Origin: [Zimmermannella] bifida NBRC 103089
GTDB taxonomy: Bacteria; Actinomycetota; Actinomycetes; Actinomycetales; Microbacteriaceae
DNA length: 64,000 nt
NCBI RefSeq assembly: GCF_001570925.1
Contig: NZ_BCSP01000003.1
Coordinates: 209,909-273,908 of the forward strand
Direction of reading: 5' to 3'
Position numbers and translations under genes: made by a program. The notes under the pieces are model-generated. The model saw only the letters and a list, made by a program, of their open reading frames with translations, was not told the DNA's origin and did not search any database. Positions 7,800-16,350 of this stretch are shown piece after piece; the stretch's first letter is position 1, and each line of letters starts with the position of its first letter.

Positions 7800-8471
7800 C
7801 TAGCTGGCAGCCGAGAGGACCGGCAAGCCTTCGGACGGCTGGATGATGACGAAGCCGGGGCCGTGGAAAGCGAGCTGGAATGACTCGCCCGAGCCGCGAC
7901 CGATGAGCGAGCCCATCTTGAAATCATTCTTGATGGTCGGGGTGAGGTTTGCTGACCAGCACACCGTTGCCTGCGGGTCGGTGTAAATCGGGCCCTGTGA
8001 GGCATCGAGGATGAGCGGGGTACCGTCGCTGACGACCGCGAGCATGCCCGAGCCGCCAACTTCAAGGTTGAACAGGCCACCGGCCATCAGACCGGCGTTG
8101 CCGAGCATCTTAGGCTCGTAGTGCAGGGTGGCGTCGAACGCGAGCACGTGCTCGGTGTTCAGCGTGAGGCCCTCGTTCTCGAGCTCCATGAGGAAGATCT
8201 CCTGGGCACGAATCGCGAGCCACGTTTCACCCTGGCCCGAGACCTTCATCAGGTTTTTGCCCTCACCGGTGAGCTGCTTCTTGAGGAACTGGCCCATGCC
8301 CTTCGAACCCTGGTGAGCAAAATCGAGGTTGCCACGGTAGGCGACCATTGCCCCCTTCTGTGACACGATGTCTGGGCCGAGTCCGACGCGCAGCAACTTG
8401 CTGGACTCGAGAACATAGCGATCGGTGGATGGGTCGCGGTGGTTGGCCTGGTCGAAAATTGGACTGCGCAC
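7800..8471 (-). CDS. AIM24 family protein (TIGR00266-like)
   Basis: A 223-residue beta-rich protein typical of bacterial AIM24 proteins: SSKLLRVGLGPDIVSQKGAMVAY at the start, the glycine-rich FNLEVGGSGMLAVVSDG, and GRGSGESFQLAFHGPGFVIIQPSEG near the end. Bacterial members form double-psi or jelly-roll-like folds and their role is unknown; the yeast namesake works in mitochondrial inner membrane organisation. The GTG at 8471 is chosen because AAAGAGG precedes it and homologues begin here; the frame stays open to 8636 but that part has no family character. The 240 bp between this start and tRNA-Arg hold nothing recognised. Confidence 0.88.
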   Translation of the reverse strand: MRSPIFDQANHRDPSTDRYVLESSKLLRVGLGPDIVSQKGAMVAYRGNLDFAHQGSKGMGQFLKKQLTGEGKNLMKVSGQGETWLAIRAQEIFLMELENEGLTLNTEHVLAFDATLHYEPKMLGNAGLMAGGLFNLEVGGSGMLAVVSDGTPLILDASQGPIYTDPQATVCWSANLTPTIKNDFKMGSLIGRGSGESFQLAFHGPGFVIIQPSEGLPVLSAAS

Positions 8472-8712
8472 GGTTACCTCTTTGTCGGTGGATGGTGTGT
8501 CGGTGGCGTTGCCACGAGTCGTGGCAAGATATGCCAACACAAGTCTTTCGCGTTTTCGCGCCGTGCGGCACGTGCCTGCGAACGAACTGGCATCATCCGC
8601 AAGTTGCACATGTATGGGGGGGGGCAATTTGGGCACGGTGGATTGACAGATCGACTGGCTCGGCCAGTAGGCGACCGGAGCGCGGCGGAACTTAGCTACG
8701 ATTAACGAGATT

Positions 8713-8787
8713 GCCCCCGTAGCTCAGTGGATAGAGCATCCCTCTCCTAAAGGGTGTGCGCAAGTTCGATTCTTGTCGGGGGCACCA
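8713..8787 (+). tRNA. tRNA-Arg (CCU)
   Basis: Full cloverleaf: acceptor GCCCCCG pairs with CGGGGGC, discriminator A, and CCA is encoded (8785-8787). D arm GCTC-AGTGGATA-GAGC; anticodon loop CTCCTAA with anticodon CCT; T loop TTCGATT. It reads AGG codons. The anticodon stem has a T-T mismatch at its first pair. Confidence 0.96.
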
Positions 8788-8927
8788 CATGTGGCGCGGT
8801 TGGCGTTGAGATCAAACCACCGAATCGATACCGAATCCCGGGTGGCAACAAATCCGCACTGCCGGAATGCATGAAACTCCCGGCCCACTGCAAGATTCGG
8901 GGCGTGTTGTCACTTAGGTTGAATGCT

Positions 8928-11900
8928 GTGTGGGGCATTTTCCGTAAGCGAGACAACGACCGTGCCGACGGTGCGCATACGCGTAACGTCCCCGAGTCGA
9001 GCGCAAATGAGACCGAACCGATCCTCGACCGCGAGAACACGCTCGAAGAAGAACGTGACCTCGTTGATGGCGTAGGTAAGGGGGAGCGTCCCAGCGACTG
9101 GATTGACCAGGTTCGCGCCACACGTGCCGGTGCATCCGACACCGCTTTCGCGCCGCCTGCTGACGACGACCGTTCCGAAGCGCCGGAGTCGGAACCAATC
9201 ACCGCCTCGGCGAGTGATGCTGCGAGCGCTCAACACGACATCGACCTGTCGGTTGATGACATGGACGACGCCCCGGGTCGTGACAATGCGCATGCTGCCG
9301 AATCGGCCAACTTGACGGATGCGGGCGACGTGGTCGACGACGCACCATTCGAGCGTCCCGAAACGATTGACGAACGTGTTGCCCACGAGCGCTGGCGCAA
9401 CGAGGTCGCCGCGCTCGGTGGGAAATCGCCGCAGCTCTACTTCAGCGGCCGACGTGGCACCTACATCGACCTCAGCACCGCGCATCCATCGGGCATTGCG
9501 CTGCTGCTGGCCCGACGCCCGGTCATGCTTTCGAGCCTGTTGCGTGAGCCCCTCACCTTCCGCAACGCGCTTGACGCTGCCGGCCACATCACCCGCCTTG
9601 GTGCCGAACTCGAAGCCGCACGTGGCTTGAACACGATTCAGCTGGCTGCTGGTTTCGCCACCTGGACGGGCACCGGTGGTATCGAACGGAACGCTCCGAT
9701 TTTCTTGCGTCAAGCATCGCTGCGTCGACTCGGTCGCGACTACGAGATTCGCCTTCGCGGCAAGCTGCAGCCAAACGTTGCGCTGCTGCGGGCCATGTAC
9801 CACGAGGGCGCCACTCTGCGTGCGAGCGAACTCATGCAGCAGGTAGAAGCATCGGATGCGCTGCTGCCAGAAGCCGCATTTGCGTACGTTCGCGAGGCGG
9901 GTCGTGGACTCAGCGGATTCACGGTTGACTCGATCGCGGCGCTTTCGACCTTCGCCGACTTTGCGGACGCGATGTACGACGACCTTGGCACCCTCGACCA
10001 GCCCATTGTTCGCGCGCTGGCCGGAAACGCCGGTGCCCGCGACTTCCTTGGTCGTCCCATCCGTGCGGAGCAGGCCATCGATCCGGATCACCGCGACCCG
10101 TCTTCAGATCGCCTGCTGCTCGATGCCGACACCCAGCAAGAACGCGTTGTTGACGCGATTCTTGGCGGTTCCAACCTGGTTGTGGAAACGCTGCCGGGAA
10201 CCGGTGTGACACAGACCGTCGTCAACGCGATCGGCCAATTGCTCGACCGCAACCGGCGCGTGCTGGTCGTAACCCCGCGGACCGCATCCGTGCGCACTAT
10301 TCGCGCGCGCCTCAAGCACGTTGGCCTCGAAGGGGTCGCGGTCACCCCACGCACGCTGCGCCGCGACATCATCGCCGGCATCACCCGCAACGAGCGCGCC
10401 GAGCGACCAAACACTGCCGAGCTCGACGACGCACTCGTACGTCTGCGTCGCGTGCTCTCGGACTACCGAGCGGCCCTTGCCACCAAGCACGAATCGTTCG
10501 GCGTTTCACCGCTCGACGCCCTCGAGGCCCTCAGCCAACTCGAGCTGCTCGAGGTACCGCCTTCGACCACGGCCCGCCTGCGCCGCGACGAGCTCGACAC
10601 CTTTGCTGAGGTGACCGCGCGTGCCGAAGCGGGCGAGCAACTGCGCGAACTCGGCGAACTCGGCCAGTTCCGACTCAACGAAGAAGACTCGCCCTGGTTC
10701 GGCGTCGCCTTTGGCAGCACCGACGAAGTCAGCGAGGTCTACGGCACTGCAGTTGAACTCGCCGATGGTCGTGTCACCGAGTTCCTGGATGAAACGCGCA
10801 AGATCGTGCAGCAGACCAATCTGCGCGAACCCGAGACCTTTACCGAGCTCGGCATTTACCTGCGCCTGCTCGCAGATATTCGTGAGACGCTCGACCGCTT
10901 CACCCCAGAGGTCTTTGACGCCGACCTCGCTGAGCTCATTGAAGCTACCGGTGGCCGCCGCGAAGGCAGCGATATGCCGTCGGCTCGTCGCCGTGAGCTG
11001 CGCCAGCTCGCCCGCGAATTCGTACGCCCCGGTGTCACCGTCAATGAGCTTCACGAGTCGCTCAAGTACGTACAGCGTCAGCGCATCCTCTGGCATCGTT
11101 ACGTGCAGGACGCCGCTCAGCCGAGCGTGCCGATCGGCATCGACACGGCCCGCGACCACTGGCGTGACCTCTCCGCCAAGATTCAGTTGGTCGATGGGCC
11201 ATTCGAAGACGTTGGCCACCAGACCCTCGCGACGACGCCCCTTGACGAGCTCGAATCGCGAATTGCGCGATTGGCAGCAAAGTCTGAGGTGCTCGATAAC
11301 GCCGTTGACCGACTCGCACTGAACGAACGGTTGACCGCTCGCGGTCTTGGCGACCTCATCACCGATCTCGCCGAGCGACACATCGAACCTGAGCATGTCG
11401 CCGACGAACTCGAACTCGCCTGGTGGCAGTCGGTGCTCGAAGAACTGCTCGTAAACGACAAAGCGCTCCTCAATGCGAACACGCGCGTGGTGACCCGCCT
11501 CGAGAGCGACTTCCGCGTCGTCGACGAAGCACACACCGCATCCACCGCCAGCCAAATTGCCTGGCAGCTCGCCGAAGCGTGGAAGGTCGCGCTCGTTGAC
11601 GGCGATGACCAGGCCGAAACGTTCCGCCAATTGCTGCGCAGCCCGGGCACGTCATCGCGACAGCTCGTGAACAAGGCACCGTCGATCTCCGAACCGCTCA
11701 CGCAGGTTTGGTTGGCTTCGCCGTACGACGTGCACCGCATCGACGAACGCATCACCTTCGACACAGTGCTGCTCGTTGATGCCGGCGCATTCACTACCGC
11801 AGAGGCCATCGGCGCCATTCGCCGCGCCAATCAGGTTGTTGCCTTCGGCGACCCGGTCACGCAGTTCCCAACGCCGTTCGAAGTCGCTGTGCAGCCGCCA

Positions 11901-13160
11901 ATGGAAGCGCAGCGCGTTGACGCGAAGTTGTCGAAGGAAGACGTTGCGCGGCTCACCGACGACTCGATCTACGCGAGCCTGGCCGAGTTCCTGCCCGGAA
12001 TCTCGCTGACGCGTTCCTACCGCGCAGGTGGGGAAGACCTCACCGAACTGGTCAACGAGCGCTTCTACGACGGGCGCTTGGATTCGATGCCGTGGGCCGG
12101 AGCCTTCCTCGGACACTCCTCACTTACCTATTCGTACGTGCCAAACGGCACCGGCATGCCCGACCCCCGCACCGGTGCGGTCGAAGCAACCGACGCCGAG
12201 GTCACCCGCGTTATCGAACTGGTGCTTGACCACGCCATCCACCGCCCTCGCGAATCACTCATGGTCGTGAGCGCCTCGGCTGCGCACGCACAGCGCGTCG
12301 AGCAGGCCGTGTGGTCGGCAGTTTCGCACCGCGCGGATGTGGCGGAGTTCTTTATGCGACCACGAAACGAACCGTTTGTGGTCACCACGATCGAAGGCGC
12401 TGCGGCCCAATCGCGCGACCGCGTCATCTTCTCGCTCGGCTACGGCGTCACCCCGCACGGGCGCGTGCTGTCGGAATTCGGCGTGCTGGCCGGACCGCTC
12501 GGCACGAAGTCGCTGGCGGTGACCATGTCGCGTGCGCGACGGTCGCTGGTAATCGTGAGCTGCATCCGCCCCGAACAGCTCGATTTGAGCCGACTCACCC
12601 CGGGCGTGCTGCAATTGTGCGAGATTCTCACCGAGCTTGATGAGCGCGATGCGGATGCGCGTCTCGCGTCGCCTGCGCAGGGCAACGCGTCGGCGGATGC
12701 GGCTGGTGCCGTAGCCACGCGCCAGCGCCGACCGATGCTGGTCGACCTGGGCCGACGACTCGAGAGCTTCGGCATGCGTGTCGAACTCGACTACCGTGGC
12801 CGCATCCCGCTCGCTGCCTCGTACGGACACCGTGCGATCGTGGTCGATATGGAAGCTGTGGGTCGCGGAGAATCTGACCAGGCGGTCAAGCACACGCTGC
12901 GTGAGACCCTGCGACTGCGTCCCGAGCTGCTTAAGCGTCTGGGTTGGTACTACCTGCGCGTGCACGCGTTCGAGCTGTTCGCGAACCCCGAGGCGGTCGC
13001 GCAGCGCATTGCCACGGCGCTTGAAGTGCCAATCGGTGATCAGGACGGCGAGACCCTGGCGATTGAAGCGGCGCCAAAGGCGATCGCCGAGCGCGAGGCG
13101 CCCCGCGCAATCGAACCGGGTACTTCGGGCTCGAACCTGTTCGACACCGATTCGGAATAG
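8928..13160 (+). CDS. Very large SF1 helicase-like protein with degenerate ATPase motifs and C-terminal nuclease-like domain
   Basis: About 1410 residues. After an acidic linker (1-150), residues 160-280 resemble the N-terminal domain of DUF4011-type SF1 helicases (FSGRRGTYIDLSTAHPSG). The helicase order is kept: Q-motif-like TQQERVVDAIL, then a P-loop at about 422 reading LPGTGVTQT where PGTGKS/TQT is expected, motif Ia VLVVTPRTASVRT, a Walker B-like LLVDAGAF near 947 where DEA is expected, motif III GDPVTQF, and motif V/VI TIEGAAAQSRDRVIF and SRARRSLVIVS. Residues about 1268-1361 match the Vsr/DUF559-like nuclease fold that ends such proteins (LLKRLGWYYLRVHAFELFANPE), with little sign of catalytic acids. 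The start is uncertain (GTG 8928 chosen; TTG 8919 or ATG 8871 possible); an upstream extension would run into the tRNA. Confidence 0.8.
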   Translation: MWGIFRKRDNDRADGAHTRNVPESSANETEPILDRENTLEEERDLVDGVGKGERPSDWIDQVRATRAGASDTAFAPPADDDRSEAPESEPITASASDAASAQHDIDLSVDDMDDAPGRDNAHAAESANLTDAGDVVDDAPFERPETIDERVAHERWRNEVAALGGKSPQLYFSGRRGTYIDLSTAHPSGIALLLARRPVMLSSLLREPLTFRNALDAAGHITRLGAELEAARGLNTIQLAAGFATWTGTGGIERNAPIFLRQASLRRLGRDYEIRLRGKLQPNVALLRAMYHEGATLRASELMQQVEASDALLPEAAFAYVREAGRGLSGFTVDSIAALSTFADFADAMYDDLGTLDQPIVRALAGNAGARDFLGRPIRAEQAIDPDHRDPSSDRLLLDADTQQERVVDAILGGSNLVVETLPGTGVTQTVVNAIGQLLDRNRRVLVVTPRTASVRTIRARLKHVGLEGVAVTPRTLRRDIIAGITRNERAERPNTAELDDALVRLRRVLSDYRAALATKHESFGVSPLDALEALSQLELLEVPPSTTARLRRDELDTFAEVTARAEAGEQLRELGELGQFRLNEEDSPWFGVAFGSTDEVSEVYGTAVELADGRVTEFLDETRKIVQQTNLREPETFTELGIYLRLLADIRETLDRFTPEVFDADLAELIEATGGRREGSDMPSARRRELRQLAREFVRPGVTVNELHESLKYVQRQRILWHRYVQDAAQPSVPIGIDTARDHWRDLSAKIQLVDGPFEDVGHQTLATTPLDELESRIARLAAKSEVLDNAVDRLALNERLTARGLGDLITDLAERHIEPEHVADELELAWWQSVLEELLVNDKALLNANTRVVTRLESDFRVVDEAHTASTASQIAWQLAEAWKVALVDGDDQAETFRQLLRSPGTSSRQLVNKAPSISEPLTQVWLASPYDVHRIDERITFDTVLLVDAGAFTTAEAIGAIRRANQVVAFGDPVTQFPTPFEVAVQPPMEAQRVDAKLSKEDVARLTDDSIYASLAEFLPGISLTRSYRAGGEDLTELVNERFYDGRLDSMPWAGAFLGHSSLTYSYVPNGTGMPDPRTGAVEATDAEVTRVIELVLDHAIHRPRESLMVVSASAAHAQRVEQAVWSAVSHRADVAEFFMRPRNEPFVVTTIEGAAAQSRDRVIFSLGYGVTPHGRVLSEFGVLAGPLGTKSLAVTMSRARRSLVIVSCIRPEQLDLSRLTPGVLQLCEILTELDERDADARLASPAQGNASADAAGAVATRQRRPMLVDLGRRLESFGMRVELDYRGRIPLAASYGHRAIVVDMEAVGRGESDQAVKHTLRETLRLRPELLKRLGWYYLRVHAFELFANPEAVAQRIATALEVPIGDQDGETLAIEAAPKAIAEREAPRAIEPGTSGSNLFDTDSE

Positions 13161-13296
13161 TTGATCGCTGGCGAGCGGGCAGCAGGCTGCTGTTGCCCGC
13201 TCGTCTGCCTGTCGAGCGCGGCATTCTGGGTGCCGGCGCCGAGCCTTCCACACACCCGAACGCGGGCTACCTGCGAGTCGGGTCACCGGATCCTGA

Positions 13297-13302
13297 TAGA
13301 AC
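13297..13302 (+). promoter_or_regulatory. -10 element before the small conserved gene (leaderless)
   Basis: TAGAAC ends 7 nt before the ATG at 13310, with no ribosome binding site between. Confidence 0.45.
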
Positions 13303-13309
13303 AGGGAAT

Positions 13310-13585
13310 ATGCACACCAACACGTCCCGGGATGCGGCCGCTGCGGCACCGCGTCCGCGTCGCGCTCGCCGCCGGGTCATTGTGCCCGCGCCCGAGGGCG
13401 TGGACCTCACCCCGCAGCGGGTTCCGCGCAGCGCACTGAACCCGACCGGAATTGTCGCCGAGCTCGCGACCGAAGACCAGTCGATTGCTTGGGGCGACGA
13501 AGACGGCCCCGAGATTCGAGCCGATCACGCCTCCGGTTCCAACGACGAACGAATTCGAGAAAACATCCCACCGCACAATGTCTGA
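13310..13585 (+). CDS. Small conserved actinobacterial protein with C-terminal PPH motif
   Basis: A 91-residue protein. A basic N-terminal part (PRPRRARRRVIVPAPEGVD) leads to an acidic C-terminal part ending NDERIRENIPPHNV. The C-terminal pattern N-D-x-R-L/I-x-x-x-x-P-P-H recurs in small actinobacterial proteins of unknown function. The ATG at 13310 follows a TAGAAC -10-like element; the longer frame back to 13193 lacks support. The stop overlaps the start of the MFS gene by 8 nt (13578-13585), so translation of the two is probably coupled. Confidence 0.7.
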   Translation: MHTNTSRDAAAAAPRPRRARRRVIVPAPEGVDLTPQRVPRSALNPTGIVAELATEDQSIAWGDEDGPEIRADHASGSNDERIRENIPPHNV

Positions 13586-14966
13586 CAGATCGAACTTGAA
13601 CGCTGACGTTCCAGATTCGTCATCCGGTCACGAACCCAACGAGGCAACGTCGCCTTCACCCGAAACCGAACCGATTACGGTCGTGCAAGCAGCACAGACC
13701 GACTACAACACGCTTGAAACCGGGCAGATTTCGCTCGACCACATCCGCGATGCGCTCGAAGCGGAACGGCGCGCACCTGAAGCACCCCCGCGCATCCCGC
13801 GCGAAATTTGGGCACTGACGGCTGCGACATTCTTGATCGCGATCGGGTTTTCACTCGTCGTGCCGGTGCTGCCGCAATATGCCGAAAGTTTCGGTGTTTC
13901 TGCCACGCTGGTGACGGTTGTGGTGAGCGCCTTCGCGCTCGTGCGGCTGGTGAGTGCCCCATTTGCCGGACGGATGCTCGAAGGGATCGGCGAACGCCAG
14001 ATCTACGTGATCGGGCTCGTCATCGTGGCGGCATCAAGCATCGCGATGGCGTTCGCGGCGACCTACACGCAGCTGCTCATTTTCCGCGGGCTCGGTGGCA
14101 TCGGCTCGGCCATGTTTACCATTGCTGCGGCCTCGATGATTGCGAAGTATTCGCCACCGCAGATTCGCGGCAAGATTTCGGCACTGTGGTCGGGCACCTT
14201 CTTGATCGGTAATGTCACCGGCCCGCTCTTTGGTGGTTTGCTCGGTCAGGCCGGTATGACCGTTCCGTTCATTAGCTACGGCGTCGCGCTGCTGCTTGCG
14301 GCAGTTGTGGTGTCGACCGTGCTGCGGTCAACAGCGAAACAGCGAACCGACGGCGCCGACGCCCCGAAACCTGCACTGACGCTCGCACACGTGTGGTCGA
14401 ACAAGTCGTTCCGGGCATCGCTGGTGTTCTCGCTGGCAAACGGTTGGGCCAATATGGGCATCCGCATCGCGGTGGTGCCACTGTTTGTGGGCGTGGCGCT
14501 GACTCACGAACCGTGGGCCGCTGGTCTCGTGGTGGCGGTCGGTGCGATCGGCAACATGATCGCGCTGCAATGGTCGGGACGGGCGAGCGACCGGCGTGGG
14601 CGCCGTCCGCTGATCATTGCCGGGCTGCTGGTGTCGGCCATTGGCGTTGTCGGCATGATCTGGGCTGACCGACTCGAAGTGGTGCTGGCTGCCATGTTCG
14701 TGTCGGGCCTCGGCTCGGGGCTGTCGATGCCGGTGTCGCAGGCAGCGATGTCGGACATCATTGGCCGCGACCACACTGGCGGCCGGCCGCTGTCGGTGTT
14801 CCAGATGATGCAAGACCTTGGCATGATCCTGGGCCCGATGATCGCCGGTGTGCTCATCGACGTTGCCGGCTATTCGTGGGCGTTTGGCGTTGCCTCGGTC
14901 GTGCTGCTCCTGCCAGTTGTCGCTTGGCTGCTCGCACCCGACACGATCAGCAAGCGGGCAAACTAG
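13578..14966 (+). CDS. Major facilitator superfamily exporter (TetA/drug-efflux type)
   Basis: A 462-residue protein. A polar N-terminal tail of about 70 residues precedes about twelve membrane helices beginning IWALTAATFLIAIGFSLVVPVLP. Motif A occurs in both halves (GRMLEGIGERQ, and GRASDRRGRRPL after helix 8), and a motif C-like GTFLIGNVTGPLFGG in helix 5 points to a proton-driven drug:H+ antiporter. The substrate cannot be told. The ATG overlaps the end of the preceding small gene; an in-frame start at 13452 would overlap it far more and is rejected. Confidence 0.9.
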   Translation: MSDRSNLNADVPDSSSGHEPNEATSPSPETEPITVVQAAQTDYNTLETGQISLDHIRDALEAERRAPEAPPRIPREIWALTAATFLIAIGFSLVVPVLPQYAESFGVSATLVTVVVSAFALVRLVSAPFAGRMLEGIGERQIYVIGLVIVAASSIAMAFAATYTQLLIFRGLGGIGSAMFTIAAASMIAKYSPPQIRGKISALWSGTFLIGNVTGPLFGGLLGQAGMTVPFISYGVALLLAAVVVSTVLRSTAKQRTDGADAPKPALTLAHVWSNKSFRASLVFSLANGWANMGIRIAVVPLFVGVALTHEPWAAGLVVAVGAIGNMIALQWSGRASDRRGRRPLIIAGLLVSAIGVVGMIWADRLEVVLAAMFVSGLGSGLSMPVSQAAMSDIIGRDHTGGRPLSVFQMMQDLGMILGPMIAGVLIDVAGYSWAFGVASVVLLLPVVAWLLAPDTISKRAN

Positions 14967-15064
14967 CCGAGGCGTAAGCTCGCCGGGGCGGGCAAACGTA
15001 CCGGCGCCCGCAAACGCAACGGCGCAACGACCGGGTGCCTGCTCAACAGCATGCCCGGAAACCA

Positions 15065-15094
15065 ATGGTGGGACGGCCTGAGCCGTCCCACCAT
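15065..15094. terminator. Terminator of the MFS gene
   Basis: ATGGTGGGACGGC, loop CTGA, GCCGTCCCACCAT: a perfect 13-bp stem, then GTTGTG. It lies between convergent genes. Confidence 0.75.
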
Positions 15095-15108
15095 GTTGTG
15101 CATCCCAT

Positions 15109-15135
15109 CCGCATCCGTAGCAATTGCGGATGCGG
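15109..15135 (-). terminator. Terminator-like hairpin after mscL
   Basis: CCGCATCCG pairs with CGGATGCGG across a 9-nt loop. It lies just beyond the mscL stop on the minus strand and is built from the window's recurring GGATGCGG word. Confidence 0.5.
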
Positions 15136-15147
15136 GGGAGCAGGTAA

Positions 15148-15543
15148 TTAGTTCTGTCGCGCAGCGAGCAGGTCGCGGATCTCGGTGAGGAGATCGGTTT
15201 CGCTGGCGGCTGCCTCTTCTTCCGAAGGCTTGTGGCCGTGCTTGCGAACGTACATCTGCTCCTGCAGCTTGTTCAGTGGCGCGATGATGATGAAGTACAC
15301 AACTGCTGCGATGAGCAGGAAGTTGATGACTGCGGCGATAACCATGCCGATGCCGAACTGAATTCCGGCGATGTCAACGACTGCCGATTCGATTGCATCG
15401 GCCTTGAAGATTGCGGCGATGAGCGGGTTGAAGATGCCGTCGACGATGGCATTAACAATTGCGGTGAATGCGTTGCCAATGATTACTGCGGTGGCAAGTT
15501 CAACGACGTTGCCGCGCATGATGAATTCTTTGAAGCCCTTCAA
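15148..15543 (-). CDS. mscL: Large-conductance mechanosensitive channel MscL
   Basis: A 131-residue pore protein releasing osmolytes during hypo-osmotic shock. It starts LKGFKEFIMRGNVVELATAVIIG, the classic MscL amphipathic N-terminus and first helix; the second helix is MVIAAVINFLLIAAVVYFII. The charged C-terminal bundle contains KLQEQMYVRKHGHKPSEEE and ends TDLLTEIRDLL. The TTG at 15543 is preferred because GAAGGGGGA lies just before it and the length matches the family; a TTG at 15603 would add 20 residues unlike MscL. Monocistronic, with hairpins beyond the stop. Confidence 0.93.
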   Translation of the reverse strand: MKGFKEFIMRGNVVELATAVIIGNAFTAIVNAIVDGIFNPLIAAIFKADAIESAVVDIAGIQFGIGMVIAAVINFLLIAAVVYFIIIAPLNKLQEQMYVRKHGHKPSEEEAAASETDLLTEIRDLLAARQN

Positions 15544-15685
15544 GGCTCCCCCTTCGTTGTTGCTGTCAAAGCGACTACCGACTTTAGTCGTGAACGACGG
15601 CAAAAGATAGGGATTTCGTTATTTGTTCAGATAATGAATTGTGTGGTGGTCGAATTGGGCAGATGCTACCTAGTAATGGTTGCGT

Positions 15686-16300
15686 TTAGTTTGTGCGCTT
15701 GCCGAAATCTGTGACGAACCAGGTCGACGGTGTGACGATGCCGTGTACTGGAATATCGTGCGGTTCATGCGGCAGGGATGCGAGTACTTCGTCGTCGTGG
15801 ACGAGCGCGACTCGCAGCAAGTGCGGGGGCGCGCTGGCGAGCATGCGGTCGTAAAAGCCACCGCCCCAGCCGAGGCGCGCACCGGCGGTGGTGACCGCCG
15901 CCGCCGGCATGATGAGCAGGTTGCAATCGAGCACGAAGCTGTCGGCAACGGGAGCTCCGACCGGCATCGGCACCCGTAGCGAGGGATGCTGTGCGCGGGT
16001 GCCCGCATCCGGAACCCAACTGAGTGAGCCGTCGTCATTCGGTACGGGCAAGAGGACTCGGTGGTTGGCGGCGCGTTGCTGTGCCAAGAACAGCTCGATA
16101 GGTGGTTCGAGTGGCGTGCTGCAAAAGGCTGCGATCTGCTGCGCCTCGGGTGCGAATGCACCAATCGCGGCCGTCAATTGGGCGGCAACAGACTCGGCGA
16201 GTGCAGCGGTGCGTTCAGCGCCGCGTTCGCGCCGTTGTGCGCGGATTTCGCGACGGATTGCATCCTTGCGAGGGATCTTTCCCTGCGGAATTGCGGCCAT
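15686..16300 (-). CDS. 5-formyltetrahydrofolate cyclo-ligase
   Basis: A 204-residue enzyme of the MTHFS family, which uses ATP to convert 5-formyl-THF to 5,10-methenyl-THF in one-carbon metabolism. The N-terminal RKDAIRREIRAQRRE supplies basic nucleotide-binding residues, the central LLIMPAAAVTTAGARLGWGGGFYDRML is the family signature, and RVALVHDDEVLASLPHEPHDIPVHGIVTP is the usual C-terminal pattern. The gene is divergent from galU, with only 50 bp between the starts, so the promoters must overlap. It is convergent with nothing close. Confidence 0.92.
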   Translation of the reverse strand: MAAIPQGKIPRKDAIRREIRAQRRERGAERTAALAESVAAQLTAAIGAFAPEAQQIAAFCSTPLEPPIELFLAQQRAANHRVLLPVPNDDGSLSWVPDAGTRAQHPSLRVPMPVGAPVADSFVLDCNLLIMPAAAVTTAGARLGWGGGFYDRMLASAPPHLLRVALVHDDEVLASLPHEPHDIPVHGIVTPSTWFVTDFGKRTN

Positions 16301-16337
16301 GCATCCACGGTAGCCGGTTGTTGCATATCGCGGCGAG

Positions 16338-16343
16338 TAGAAT
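16338..16343 (+). promoter_or_regulatory. -10 element of galU (leaderless)
   Basis: TAGAAT ends 7 nt before the galU ATG. No Shine-Dalgarno fits in the gap. Confidence 0.55.
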
Positions 16344-16350
16344 GCACCGT

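Noticed and set aside
8754..8927. The N-terminal extension of the giant helicase-like frame back into tRNA-Arg
   Set aside because: The first codons would lie inside the tRNA gene. The residues before about 8919 have no protein-like pattern, so a later start is taken.
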